NCBI GenBank assembly: GCA_004524535.1
Contig: SDNY01000023.1
Coordinates: 1 to 38,436, forward strand
DNA: 38,436 bases
Source of the DNA: Promethearchaeota archaeon
Lineage (GTDB): Archaea; Asgardarchaeota; Lokiarchaeia; Sigyniarchaeales; SOKP01
Direction of reading: 5' to 3'
The notes below the pieces were generated by a model. The model did not search any database, was not told the DNA's origin, and was given only the letters and a program-made list of their open reading frames with translations. Below, one piece after another: positions 6,947 through 16,269 of this stretch. The translations under genes and the position numbers were made by a program. Each line of letters starts with the position of its first letter. Within the stretch, counting starts at the first letter, position 1.

Positions 6947-9319
6947 TTAAATAATATAATTATTATATTTAAATATTCCTCCTATCAATTGACCTGTGCT
7001 AATACCCGCATCACCTGGAGCAACTTTATCATGTTCTAAGAAGATAAAATCTCTACTAATTACAACTTCCTTTAGTGCTTTTGAAAATGAATAATTATAA
7101 GCCACCCCTCCACTCAATCCAATTTTTTTAATATTATTCGCTTTAGCCACTTTCATTGCCACCTCTGCAAAAACTTTTCCAAATTCTATCTGAAATTTTG
7201 CTGCTATATCTTCTTTCCTAATCTGGGATTCTTCTAATAAATTATAAATATCAAGAATTAATTGAGTGGTGTCAATAATATAACTTCCATTTTTCTGTAT
7301 AAATCCAATCTCTAGTTTTACTTTATTGGGGTCTCCTTTAGAGGCTAGACTCTCTAATCTCATAGCAGGTTCTCCTCTATAAGTTTTAATTTTAGAAGCA
7401 CCTAATAAATAAGAAACAGTATCAAATATTCTTCCTGTCGAACTTGATAATGGAATATTTTCTTGCTTCTCAAATTGTGAGATTAATGCGTTTAATTCTG
7501 TGTTTTTATATTCTACGTCTTTTTCTAATCCAATTCTATTAAATATCTTAATTGATTCCTTTTTACCAAGTTTATTAAGTAATATTGAAGCCGCCATTCG
7601 TGCAGGATACTTAGTGCATCGATCCCCTCCAATCATAGGTTGATATTCTAAATGGCCAAGGCGTTTGTATCCCCTATAAGAACATAATAATATTTCTCCC
7701 CCCCAAACATTTTCATCGTCTCCAAAACCTACTCCATCAGTGCTAATTCCAATAATTTCCTCATCTTGACCTACTTTATTTTCTGCCATTAATCCTAATA
7801 TATGAGCGAAATGATGTTGTATAGGAAATATTGGGACTTTGAATTGCTCAGAAAGTTCTTTAGCAAACTTGGAAGTAATAAATTCTGGATGTGCATCACA
7901 AGAAATAAATTTTATTTCAGTATCTTTAATCTGTAGTAATTTTCTCATGTGAAAAATTGATTCCTTTAAAAATTCATATGTTTCAAGATGAGTCACATTA
8001 CCAATATGTTGTGTAGGGAAGATGCGATTTCTTCTTAAAATAGCACCTGTTACTGACAAATCGGGCCCTGTTGCAATAGCACCAGGTATATTCGCTTCGA
8101 ATGGAAGAGACAAATATTCTGGAACATATCCCCTTGATCTCCTTATTAATTTCACCTTATTATCATGTACCCTTAAAACACTATCATCTGCTCTTTGATG
8201 GATAGTTCTATTATGAAGGAGAAAAAAGTCTGCTAAATGTTCCAACTGTTTAATAATAATATCATTATCTAAACCCATTGGAATGTTTGATCTATTCCCG
8301 CTTGTATAAACAAGAGGTTTTTCTCCTATATAATCAAATAATAAATAATGAATTCCAGAATAAGGGAGCATAATGCCAATATTATTAAGACCTGGAGCTA
8401 CTTGCTCACCTATTATATTTTTATTTAATATCTTCTTTCTTTCTAAAAGTACAATAGGTCTTCTGAAAGATGTTAATAATTCTTTTTCTTTTGTAGATAT
8501 ATTTAAAGATTGTTCAATAATTCTCAGTTTAGGAACCATAAGAGCAAAAGGTTTGTATTTTCTTCCCCCTTTTCTATTTCTTAGTTTTAAGATAATATTA
8601 TCGTCGTCAGCTAAGCAAACTAAGTGAACCCCTCCGATTCCCTTTACAGCAGCAATCTCGCCTTCATTAATTCGGGTAGCTGCTTCTTTAAGAATATCAT
8701 CGATTGATTTCTTTTCAATTAATTTTCCTGACTTATCGTATAAATGATAACTTGGACCACATTTTGAACAAGCAAAAGTTTGGGCATGGAATCTACGATT
8801 GTCGAAATCTGAATATTCTTTAACACACGATACACAAAAAGGAAATTCATTCATCGTAGATCTAATACGATCATATGGCAGATCTATTACTGTTGTAAAT
8901 CTTGGACCACATACAGCACAAGCGATAAAGGGATATTTATTATATTTTTTTAAAGTATGGTCTCCCATTTCTTTTATACAATTATCACAAATAGCGATAT
9001 CTGGAGGAAGTGTTAAACTAATCCCTCTCCCAGGTTCACTTTTTTTAATTTCGAGATCACTAAATATTTCTTTGTCAAATAATTCTTTAACGTCTGAATT
9101 TTCAATAAAAGATATTTTAGGTCTTTTTATATCAACATCTATAATAAATTGGTCAATATCTTTAGATTCTCCTTGAAGTATTAATCTAACTCCTGCGTTC
9201 CCACGATTAAGAATATACCCTGTCAATCCTAAACTTCTTGCTAAATTAAATAAGAAAGGACGAAAACCTACACCTTGAACTATACCTGTAATATTGATTT
9301 CTACTGTTTTTTTATTCAT
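6947..9319 (-). CDS. hypF: [NiFe]-hydrogenase maturation carbamoyltransferase HypF
   Basis: HypF uses carbamoyl phosphate and ATP to carbamoylate the C-terminal cysteine of HypE, the first step in making the cyanide ligands of NiFe hydrogenases. The 790 residues show the full domain order: an acylphosphatase domain with VQGVGFRPF at the start, two zinc-finger pairs (CDNC/CAVC and CVSC/CSKC), a YrdC-like domain, and a Kae1-like domain with HHFAHILG. Length is normal. It is divergent from the TIM-barrel gene and hypE, with about 150 bases between. It is the first gene of the long minus-strand run and is followed after 19 bases by the second hisF, an unusual neighbour. No hydrogenase subunits are in the window. 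Confidence 0.96.
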   Translation of the reverse strand: MNKKTVEINITGIVQGVGFRPFLFNLARSLGLTGYILNRGNAGVRLILQGESKDIDQFIIDVDIKRPKISFIENSDVKELFDKEIFSDLEIKKSEPGRGISLTLPPDIAICDNCIKEMGDHTLKKYNKYPFIACAVCGPRFTTVIDLPYDRIRSTMNEFPFCVSCVKEYSDFDNRRFHAQTFACSKCGPSYHLYDKSGKLIEKKSIDDILKEAATRINEGEIAAVKGIGGVHLVCLADDDNIILKLRNRKGGRKYKPFALMVPKLRIIEQSLNISTKEKELLTSFRRPIVLLERKKILNKNIIGEQVAPGLNNIGIMLPYSGIHYLLFDYIGEKPLVYTSGNRSNIPMGLDNDIIIKQLEHLADFFLLHNRTIHQRADDSVLRVHDNKVKLIRRSRGYVPEYLSLPFEANIPGAIATGPDLSVTGAILRRNRIFPTQHIGNVTHLETYEFLKESIFHMRKLLQIKDTEIKFISCDAHPEFITSKFAKELSEQFKVPIFPIQHHFAHILGLMAENKVGQDEEIIGISTDGVGFGDDENVWGGEILLCSYRGYKRLGHLEYQPMIGGDRCTKYPARMAASILLNKLGKKESIKIFNRIGLEKDVEYKNTELNALISQFEKQENIPLSSSTGRIFDTVSYLLGASKIKTYRGEPAMRLESLASKGDPNKVKLEIGFIQKNGSYIIDTTQLILDIYNLLEESQIRKEDIAAKFQIEFGKVFAEVAMKVAKANNIKKIGLSGGVAYNYSFSKALKEVVISRDFIFLEHDKVAPGDAGISTGQLIGGIFKYNNYII

Positions 9320-9469
9320 TCAATTAAATTAAAACTCAAAAATTATTAAATCGAATGTTTTTTCAAATTAAGCGAAAGTAATAAGTTTCATAAAATGAAC
9401 TAAAATTATATTTAAAGTTTATATTTAATGACTCTTTAATGAAACAAAAAACAATAGTATCGTTAAAAT

Positions 9470-10285
9470 ATGAAATTAGCCGTAAATCAAGCAACTTTGA
9501 TGAAAACTCCTATGGATATTTTTTTTGATGCATTATCTAAAGCTGGTTTTAAAGGTGTTGAATTGAGACGAGATGAAACGTTTGTCTATTTAAAACATCA
9601 CACTGTTCAAGAATTGAAAGAATTATTGGAAAAAAACAATCTTGAATGTATAACTTTTAACGCAATTGAATTATTCTCTTTATGTCCTGATGATGAGTTC
9701 AAAAGCATTTTAGAATATACTGAAAGATTGATGGAAATAGGAAACCAAATCGAATGCGATATGATTATAGCGGTTCCAAGTTTTCTTGAAGATCCTAATA
9801 TAAACGATTCAAAAATGATTTCTCAAACCGTAGATCGATTGAAAATTCTTGCGAATTTGGCTGAAAAGTACGATTTCAAACTTGGATTTGAACCATTGGG
9901 ATTTCCAAATTGTTCTGTAAGGAAACTCGAGATGGCATTAAAGATTATCGAACATCAAGATTTACCGGAAATGGGATTGGTGATTGATACTTTTCATTAC
10001 TTCGTCGGCGAACATTCTGTTGAAGAATTAGAAACTATTGAGCTTGAAAAATTATGGCTAATCCATATTAATGATGCCATTGAGAAACCCTTTAATGAAT
10101 TAAAAGATTCTCATAGAGTTTTACCATGCCAAGGCTTTTTTAATCTTGAAATGTTTGTCGATAAATTAAAAGAAATAGGATATGATAAATGGATTTCTTT
10201 AGAATTGTTTAACGAAAAGATTTGGGAGAATGATCCTTATAAAGTAGCCATAGATTCAATGGCTTCTCTAAAAAAATTGATTTAA
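9470..10285 (+). CDS. sugar phosphate isomerase/epimerase family TIM-barrel protein
   Basis: This is a 271-residue protein of the xylose-isomerase-like / AP endonuclease 2 superfamily. The start MKLAVNQATL and FKGVELRRDE, then LGFEPLGFPN (near 143), VIDTFHYFVGEHS (near 170), LIHINDA and ISLELFN near the end match the usual metal-ligand positions (Glu, Asp/His, Glu) of this barrel. Members act on inositol derivatives, hydroxypyruvate, ketohexoses and others, so the substrate cannot be read from the sequence. It stands between the divergent hypF and the co-directional hypE, 67 bases upstream of the latter. A role in hydrogenase maturation is not supported beyond that position. Confidence 0.8.
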   Translation: MKLAVNQATLMKTPMDIFFDALSKAGFKGVELRRDETFVYLKHHTVQELKELLEKNNLECITFNAIELFSLCPDDEFKSILEYTERLMEIGNQIECDMIIAVPSFLEDPNINDSKMISQTVDRLKILANLAEKYDFKLGFEPLGFPNCSVRKLEMALKIIEHQDLPEMGLVIDTFHYFVGEHSVEELETIELEKLWLIHINDAIEKPFNELKDSHRVLPCQGFFNLEMFVDKLKEIGYDKWISLELFNEKIWENDPYKVAIDSMASLKKLI

Positions 10286-10352
10286 TATTTTATATCACAA
10301 TCTTTTAATTTATCACACAAATTCTTTTAATTTCAAATTCTTTCATTTTATT

Positions 10353-11408
10353 ATGAGTGAGAAAAAAGAGAGCTCAAAATTTATCATCCGATTAGCGCAC
10401 GGAGCTGGTGGAGTTTTACAAGAAGAATTAATAAATTTCATTACAAAAGATATAGCGCTGAAAAATGTAAATAAAGGTATTGGTGTGGAAGAATTAGATG
10501 ATGGTGCAACAATCCCTTTAGAAAATTACGATAAAGAAATGGTTATAACTGCTGATGGACACACAGTATCTCCTTTATTCTTTCCGGGAGGTAATTTGGG
10601 GACATTAAGTATTTGCGGCACAGTAAATGATTTATTGATGATGGGTGCAGAGCCTTTGGCATTAACTTCTACGATTATTATTGAAGAGGGTTTTAAGTTC
10701 GAAATTTTAGAGAAGATTATAAAATCATTTAATGAAAAAGCAAAAGAAGCGAATATTGCGATCATTGCTGGTGATACTAAAATTATGCCTAGGGGAAGTT
10801 TAGATGAGATGATTATTGCCACATCTGGTATTGGAATTAAGGATAAGAACATTAAAATCGTAGATAATGGTTTAAAAGTAGGGGATAAAATAATAATTAC
10901 AGGGACGATCGGAGATCATGGAACCGCATTAATGGCAAGTCGTGAAGGTTTAAATATTTCCACTGATTTAGAATCTGATGTAAATTTGTTGCTTGAAATT
11001 AATGAATCTATTAAATCCGAAATTAAATCTAATTATATTCATGCAATGAAAGATCCAACCAGAGGAGGAATTGCTGGAGCTCTAAACGATTGGGCGTCAA
11101 AATCTAATGTAAGTATTTATCTAGAGGAAGAAAAAATACCTATTAAAAAACAGGTAAATGCTATATGCGATATGTTAGGATTAGATCCATTCAATATAGC
11201 CTGTGAAGGAAGAGCTCTCTTATCTGTTGATCCAGCTCAAGCGGAAAAGATTCTTCAAAAAATTAAATCCACTCAAATTGGAAAGGAAGCTGAAATTATT
11301 GGAGAGGTAAAAGCTGAAAATCCTAAGAAAGTATTTTTAAAAACAATTATAGGTGGTACAAGATTCGTAGATATGCCTCTAGGCGAACCTATACCTAGAA
11401 TTTGTTAA
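10353..11408 (+). CDS. hypE: hydrogenase maturation protein HypE
   Basis: HypE is a PurM-like ATPase that dehydrates its own C-terminal thiocarboxamide to a thiocyanate and donates CN to the HypCD complex. The N-terminus LAHGAGGVLQEELI and TADGHTVSPLFFPGG are the nucleotide-binding elements, and HAMKDPTRGGIAGALNDWA is characteristic. The protein ends PIPRIC, with the essential last residue Cys351 present. Length (351) is slightly above the usual 330-340. Its stop overlaps by three bases the stop of the convergent hepT gene. hypD follows 790 bases downstream on the same strand, after the intervening toxin-antitoxin pair. Confidence 0.96.
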   Translation: MSEKKESSKFIIRLAHGAGGVLQEELINFITKDIALKNVNKGIGVEELDDGATIPLENYDKEMVITADGHTVSPLFFPGGNLGTLSICGTVNDLLMMGAEPLALTSTIIIEEGFKFEILEKIIKSFNEKAKEANIAIIAGDTKIMPRGSLDEMIIATSGIGIKDKNIKIVDNGLKVGDKIIITGTIGDHGTALMASREGLNISTDLESDVNLLLEINESIKSEIKSNYIHAMKDPTRGGIAGALNDWASKSNVSIYLEEEKIPIKKQVNAICDMLGLDPFNIACEGRALLSVDPAQAEKILQKIKSTQIGKEAEIIGEVKAENPKKVFLKTIIGGTRFVDMPLGEPIPRIC

Positions 11409-11761
11409 TTATCTGTATTTTTTTCTTCCTTTTTAATTATTTCTTCAATATTTTTTTTTAAAATAGGAATATCTTTAACAATTACTTTCCAAACGATATC
11501 AATATCCACGTTAAAATATCCATGTATTATTTTATCCCTCATTCCAGCAATTTTTTTCCATGGAATCTCTATATATTTCTCTTTAAAAAATGGAGACACA
11601 TTTTTAACTGCTTCTCCAATAACTTCTATTCTTCTTATAACGGCATCTTGGACAATATTTTTAGAGCTAAAGCTTGACTTATTAAATTCTTTAGTATAAT
11701 CAAGAATTAATCCAATAGCATCTCTGATATGCTTTATATAAACAATGTCCTTTTTCTTCAA
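11405..11761 (-). CDS. hepT: HepT-like HEPN toxin (DUF86) of a HepT/MntA system
   Basis: This is a 118-residue all-helical HEPN-domain protein. The RNase-type motif R-x4-H-x-Y is complete: Arg75, His80, Tyr82 in MRDKIIHGYF. In characterised HepT/MntA systems the Tyr is modified by the MntA nucleotidyltransferase, which silences the toxin. The upstream gene here encodes just such a partner and overlaps it by 4 bases (11758-11761). The pair lies on the minus strand between hypE and hypD. Confidence 0.88.
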   Translation of the reverse strand: MKKKDIVYIKHIRDAIGLILDYTKEFNKSSFSSKNIVQDAVIRRIEVIGEAVKNVSPFFKEKYIEIPWKKIAGMRDKIIHGYFNVDIDIVWKVIVKDIPILKKNIEEIIKKEEKNTDN

Positions 11762-12057
11762 TCATATATCACTTTTGCTTCTGCTAATACATCATCTATA
11801 ATGTAAGGACTAATAGATTTTTCTGTTAATAATTCAACTTTAATACCTAACAAATCAGATAAATCAAGTTCAAAACCTACTAAGTCTAATAGACTTATAC
11901 TTTTATTAAACTCAACAATAATATCTAAATCACTTTCAGAAGTAGCTTCTCCCCTTATATAAGATCCAAAAATTGATATCTTTTTTGCACCACATTCTTT
12001 TAGAAATGTTATAATTTGCTCTTCAATTTCTTTAGTTAATTTTAACTTACTTTCCAT
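11758..12057 (-). CDS. mntA: MntA-like minimal nucleotidyltransferase antitoxin
   Basis: This is a 99-residue minimal nucleotidyltransferase with the pol-beta-fold active-site motif G-S-x10-D-x-D: Gly31, Ser32, Asp43 and Asp45 in FGSYIRGEATSESDLDI. A third Asp/Glu is expected near VELLTEKSI. Such proteins transfer AMP to the HepT toxin Tyr and so neutralise it. Antitoxin first, toxin second, with a 4-base overlap, is the usual order. About 140 bases of AT-rich DNA separate it from the divergent hypD and should hold both promoters. Confidence 0.88.
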   Translation of the reverse strand: MESKLKLTKEIEEQIITFLKECGAKKISIFGSYIRGEATSESDLDIIVEFNKSISLLDLVGFELDLSDLLGIKVELLTEKSISPYIIDDVLAEAKVIYD

Positions 12058-12197
12058 TATAAAATACCGATTTTTTATAGGAAGAATATTTAAATTTTTT
12101 ATTTTTATTTCTAAAGTAATTCTAATAATTTAATATAATCCTCTGTTTTTTATTTTTTGTGATTTGAATAATAACAATAAACAAAAATATAATTAAA

Positions 12198-13292
12198 ATG
12201 GAAATCACTGATTTGAATATCCTAAGAAGTAAAGACTTTACTGATAAGATTATTAAATCAATCAATAAAATAATGAGAGAGCTAGATAAATCTATAAAAA
12301 TAATGCATGTATGTGGGACGCATGAGCATACTATCTCTAAATATGGGTTAAGATCACTTTTGCCAAAAGAAATAGAAGTAATATCTGGTCCTGGATGTCC
12401 CGTATGTGTGTGTCCAGCCGCAGATATAGATAAGGCAATCGAACTTGGAAGGCGAGAAGATATAATAATTACGACATTTGGAGATATGATACGTGTCCCC
12501 GCTTCAAATCTTTCTTTATCAGAATTAAAAGCGCAAGGTGCAGACGTACGTATCGTTTATGGTCCAAACGACGCTGTCAAAATTGCAAAGGATAATCCTA
12601 ACAAAGAAATAATATTTTTTGCTATTGGATTCGAAACTACTGTTCCATTAACTGGTTATGAGATAAAAAGCAATCCTCCTTCAAATTTTTCTGTAATCTG
12701 TGCTCATAAACTCATTCCTGCGGCTTTAGAATTATTAATGAGCATCGATCAATTAAGTATAGATGGATTTATATCACCTGGGCATGTGTCGACGATTATT
12801 GGTATAAAACCTTATAAATTATTTTCTGATGCTTATCACGTTCCAAATGTTATTACCGGCTTTGAACCTAATGATGTTCTACTCGCAATTCTTATGCTAC
12901 TTAAACAAATTAAAAATAAAAAATTCGAAACGCTTAATGAATATTCAAGAGTAGTTAAGCCTGAAGGAAATATTGTCGCTCAGAAAATTATTTCTGAAGT
13001 TTTTGAGTCTGTTTCTTCTCCATGGAGAGGAATTGGTAGAATTCTCGATGGAGGTTTGATGATTAAAGACAAATATGAAAAATACGATGCAGACAAAAAA
13101 TTTGATATAAAAATAGAAAAATCTACGGATATCCCCCCTGGATGCTCATGTCATTTGATAATGACCGGAAAATTGTCACCAAACGAATGTAAATTATTTA
13201 GAAAAACTTGCACCCCTCTTAATCCAGTGGGGCCCTGTATGGTTTCCATGGAAGGAACTTGTAGTATTTATTATAAATATTATAGTGAATAA
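12198..13292 (+). CDS. hypD: hydrogenase maturation Fe-S protein HypD
   Basis: HypD forms the scaffold with HypC on which the Fe(CN)2CO unit of NiFe hydrogenase is assembled. Signatures: MHVCGTHEH with Cys39 and His42, ISGPGCPVCVCP with Cys67, Cys70 and Cys72, GFETTVPLTGY, and SPGHVSTIIG. The 4Fe-4S ligands near the C-terminus are in CSCHLIMTG and KTCTPLNPVGPCMVSMEGTC. Length (364) is standard. The radical SAM gene begins 15 bases after its stop, so hypD probably heads the operon that runs into the lipoylation genes. hypA, hypB and hypC are not in the window. Confidence 0.96.
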   Translation: MEITDLNILRSKDFTDKIIKSINKIMRELDKSIKIMHVCGTHEHTISKYGLRSLLPKEIEVISGPGCPVCVCPAADIDKAIELGRREDIIITTFGDMIRVPASNLSLSELKAQGADVRIVYGPNDAVKIAKDNPNKEIIFFAIGFETTVPLTGYEIKSNPPSNFSVICAHKLIPAALELLMSIDQLSIDGFISPGHVSTIIGIKPYKLFSDAYHVPNVITGFEPNDVLLAILMLLKQIKNKKFETLNEYSRVVKPEGNIVAQKIISEVFESVSSPWRGIGRILDGGLMIKDKYEKYDADKKFDIKIEKSTDIPPGCSCHLIMTGKLSPNECKLFRKTCTPLNPVGPCMVSMEGTCSIYYKYYSE

Positions 13293-13307
13293 TTTTTATT
13301 CAATAGC

Positions 13308-14441
13308 ATGATTGATATTTACACAGTTTTTTTAAAAAAAACGGAATTATTATGTAAAGGCGTCTATTTAGACGGAACCCTAATTCAACATTATAAATCA
13401 CAAGGTATCAATATAAATTTTGGTCGAAAAGGTGGAGCGGGACCATTAGGTGGAAGATATTTTTTATTTGAAGATGGAACTTTGATAAATGTAGCTTTAT
13501 GGGATGATCCTAAAAAATCTAATCTAGTTTTAAAAGAAAATATAGATGGCTATTTTGAAGTCTATGATTCTAAAAAAAATGGAACTTTTGGAAAGATCAA
13601 ACTTATTGATGAGCCCCAATTTTACAACCAAAAAACATCTGAAGGAATTTTAATGAAAAAAATAGCATTAGTTCATGGAATTGATTGTTTATCAAGTACT
13701 ATATACCAAAAATGTAGGTATTGGGGCTGTGGAGAAGCTTGTAGTTTTTGTGGGATTGAACTTTCATTGAAATATAAAACAACAATATTAGAAAAAAATT
13801 ATAAACAAATGAATGAAGTAATAGCCGCTGCGAAGAAAGAAAAACGTTGTAATCACATGACCCTTACTAGTGGAACCGAGGATACCGTTGACAAAGGGGC
13901 TAACCGTTATATTGAGCTTTTAAAAGGTATTAAACATGAATATCCTGATCTTCCTTTACATATACAAATTGAACCACTAGAAGATTTATCTTATATTGAT
14001 AAGCTTAAAGATGCGGGAGCTGACACAATTGGCATTCATATCGAAATTCTCGACGATTCTCTAAGAAAAATTATAACTCCTGGGAAATTTAAGATACCAT
14101 ATAAATTATTTGAAGATAATTGGAAGCAAGCCCTTGAAGTTTTTGGCAAAAACCAAGTAGAAACTTATATTCTAATGGGCTTTGGAGAATCTCCCGAAGA
14201 ATTTATCGATGATCTTGAAAGAATAGTATCTTTAGGAGTTATACCGTATATAACTTCTGTAAGACCAATCCCAGATATGAGATCTACTATGCCTACTATG
14301 AATCCTGATGTTCTTTTAGATATTTATATTAAGGCTGCAAAAATGATGAAAGAATACGATGTCAATCCATTGGAGAATAAAGCGGGTTGCGTGAGATGTG
14401 GAGGATGTTCTGCTATTAGTGAAGCTTATAAAGCCTCATGA
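13308..14441 (+). CDS. radical SAM protein of the MSMEG_0568-like type
   Basis: This is a 377-residue radical SAM enzyme. Features that recall the MSMEG_0568 family (a component of bacterial Nit1-type nitrilase clusters) are GRKGGAGPLGGR near residue 39, HGIDCLSSTIYQKCRYWG, and then the cluster site Cys141-x3-Cys145-x2-Cys148 in CGEACSFCGIELSL. A second cysteine group near the C-terminus, Cys361, Cys364 and Cys367 (GCVRCGGCSA), could bind an auxiliary cluster. About 100 residues precede the barrel. It is 15 bases after hypD and 33 bases before the first LipS-like gene, and no nitrilase or other Nit1 gene is seen. Family recognition is from memory of motifs; function is unknown. Confidence 0.72.
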   Translation: MIDIYTVFLKKTELLCKGVYLDGTLIQHYKSQGININFGRKGGAGPLGGRYFLFEDGTLINVALWDDPKKSNLVLKENIDGYFEVYDSKKNGTFGKIKLIDEPQFYNQKTSEGILMKKIALVHGIDCLSSTIYQKCRYWGCGEACSFCGIELSLKYKTTILEKNYKQMNEVIAAAKKEKRCNHMTLTSGTEDTVDKGANRYIELLKGIKHEYPDLPLHIQIEPLEDLSYIDKLKDAGADTIGIHIEILDDSLRKIITPGKFKIPYKLFEDNWKQALEVFGKNQVETYILMGFGESPEEFIDDLERIVSLGVIPYITSVRPIPDMRSTMPTMNPDVLLDIYIKAAKMMKEYDVNPLENKAGCVRCGGCSAISEAYKAS

Positions 14442-14474
14442 AAAAATTTTTAATTTATAACAAAACGAGAGATA

Positions 14475-15473
14475 ATGACTATAGAGAAAATTAGAGTTTC
14501 TATTGGAAGTGCATCTGTTTTAGGATTAAATTCAATAAAATTGAACGCTCCACCCACCACGTGTTATCTAATGACTTATAAAGAAGGTCATTGTATTGCG
14601 AATTGTGGCTTTTGTCCCCAAGCAAGGGATTCACATAGTTCAACTGAACAACTTTCACGTATTAATTGGCCTGTCTTTCCTTTTAAAGAATTTTTAACAA
14701 AATTAAAATATGTCTCTCCTCTAAAAAAATTTCAAAGGATATGCCTCCAAACGCTTAACTATCCTGAGAATTTTCATGATGTAATGGAGATTGCTACTCA
14801 AATTAGGAAAGTTTCAAATATTCCAATATCAGCAGCAATACCTCCAATGTCAAAAGAAAAATTGAAGCAAATAGAGGCTGTAGGCGTTCAAAGAGTAGGA
14901 ATCGCTTTAGATGCGTCGACACCTGAAATCTTTGAAAATATTAAAGGGATAGGAGTTTCAGGGCCATATAATTGGAATAATCATCTACAAAGTTTAAAAA
15001 ATGCTCTTGAAATTTTTTCTAAAGGTTTTGTAAGCACTCATCTCATCGTTGGATTAGGGGAAAATCAGAGAGATCTTTTAACACTTATTGAAAAATTGCA
15101 TAATTTAACCATTTTACCTTCATTATTTGCATTTATGCCAATAAAAGGAACTAAATTTGAAAATATAGAACAACCAACTCTAATTGATTTCAGAAAAGTA
15201 CAACTTGGAAGATATCTTATCATACATAAGAATAAAAAGTTAGAAGATTTTACTTTTAATTTAAAAGGAGATATAATTAACATTAATATAAATAAAGGAG
15301 ATTTAAGAAATATTGTTGATGAGGGCAATGCATTCTTGACTTCAGGATGTTCAGGATGTAATCGGCCTTATTATACTTCAAGACCTTCGGGACCGATCTA
15401 TAATTTTCCGAGAAAATTAACTGAGGAAGAAAAAGATGAGATTTATGATCAATTACAAAGATTTGTAAAATAA
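14475..15473 (+). CDS. radical SAM lipoyl synthase component (LipS1/LipS2 type), gene A
   Basis: This is a 332-residue radical SAM protein with Cys40-x3-Cys44-x2-Cys47 (HCIANCGFCPQ), which looks biotin-synthase-like. Near the C-terminus SGCSGCNRPYY (Cys292 and Cys295) could hold the sulfur-donating auxiliary cluster. Thermococcus and other archaea make lipoyl groups with two such proteins, LipS1 and LipS2, that replace LipA. The call rests on the gene order: this protein, an LplA-family protein 16 bases later, and a second radical SAM protein overlapping that. I cannot say from sequence alone which of LipS1 or LipS2 it is. Substrate would be an octanoylated lipoyl domain; no such domain protein is in the window. 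Confidence 0.75.
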   Translation: MTIEKIRVSIGSASVLGLNSIKLNAPPTTCYLMTYKEGHCIANCGFCPQARDSHSSTEQLSRINWPVFPFKEFLTKLKYVSPLKKFQRICLQTLNYPENFHDVMEIATQIRKVSNIPISAAIPPMSKEKLKQIEAVGVQRVGIALDASTPEIFENIKGIGVSGPYNWNNHLQSLKNALEIFSKGFVSTHLIVGLGENQRDLLTLIEKLHNLTILPSLFAFMPIKGTKFENIEQPTLIDFRKVQLGRYLIIHKNKKLEDFTFNLKGDIINININKGDLRNIVDEGNAFLTSGCSGCNRPYYTSRPSGPIYNFPRKLTEEEKDEIYDQLQRFVK

Positions 15474-15489
15474 TTTTTTTTATTAAATT

Positions 15490-16269
15490 ATGAAAACTTG
15501 GCGATTTATACCTTTAGAAACAAAAAATGGTTTTTGGAACATGGCTTTAGATGAAGCCATTCTAAATGCAGTTATAGAGAAGAAATCTCAGAATACATTA
15601 AGGTTTTATAAATGGAGTCCTTCTACAGCTAGTATTGGCAGAAATCAGAGTTTATCAGCTGAAATAGATATGAATTTTGCGAAAGAAAGAGGTTTTAATG
15701 TAGTAAGGAGAATCACGGGAGGTGGCGCAGTACTTCACGATAATGTAGGCGAAATCACATATTCTATTGTGTGTCCAATAAAATCTTTAGAGGATATAGG
15801 TGCTAAAAATGTATTAGAACAATTTGAGATTATAACTCAAGGAATTATTGCCGGATTGACCATATTTGGACTGAAACCTGAAAAAGGAATTATTCATTGT
15901 CCTGCAATTTTTTTGGATGGAAAAAAATTTTCTGGGAATGCACAGTTAAGAAAAAGAGGGCATCTCCTTCAGCATGGTACTATTTTATTAGAAATTGATC
16001 CTGAATTAATGTATTCAATTCTGAAAGCACCTGAAAATGTAGGTAAATCAAGGATGGTTAAATCTGTTAGAGCTAAATGTATAGGTCTTAAAGATGCGCT
16101 GCTTAATTATGATGAAAAGAAAATTCTTTCTTCATTGAAAAATGGCTTTGAAAAAATATTGGGAGTTAAATTAAAAAATGGTTCTTTTTCAGACTACGAA
16201 TTAAAACTAGCTAAAAGGTTAGTAATTGAGAAATATTCAAATATAAATTGGTTAAAAAAATATGAGTAA
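15490..16269 (+). CDS. lplA: lipoate-protein ligase A / octanoyltransferase family protein
   Basis: This 259-residue member of the BirA/LplA/LipB fold has the family motif RRITGGGAVLHD (73-84), GEITYSI, then the lysine segment DGKKFSGNAQ (143-152) and QHGTILLEID. The start KTWRFIPLETKNGFWNMALDEA also resembles LipM-type octanoyltransferases. A cysteine at 137 lies near, but by my alignment not at, the catalytic LipM cysteine. It could therefore be an ATP-dependent ligase or an octanoyl transferase. It lies between two LipS-like genes and overlaps the second by 8 bases, a clear lipoylation context. The C-terminal 60 residues resemble the accessory region found in single-chain LipM/LplA proteins. 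Confidence 0.88.
   Translation: MKTWRFIPLETKNGFWNMALDEAILNAVIEKKSQNTLRFYKWSPSTASIGRNQSLSAEIDMNFAKERGFNVVRRITGGGAVLHDNVGEITYSIVCPIKSLEDIGAKNVLEQFEIITQGIIAGLTIFGLKPEKGIIHCPAIFLDGKKFSGNAQLRKRGHLLQHGTILLEIDPELMYSILKAPENVGKSRMVKSVRAKCIGLKDALLNYDEKKILSSLKNGFEKILGVKLKNGSFSDYELKLAKRLVIEKYSNINWLKKYE

Noticed and set aside
8373-9176. Plus-strand open frames antisense to hypF, and similar long antisense frames over hisF, mrp, hypE and the permease
   Set aside because: They mirror highly conserved genes on the other strand, have no ribosome site or recognisable protein features, and are by-products of codon use.
6947-13292. A complete NiFe-hydrogenase operon
   Set aside because: Only hypF, hypE and hypD are present. 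No catalytic subunits and no hypA, hypB or hypC are in the window.
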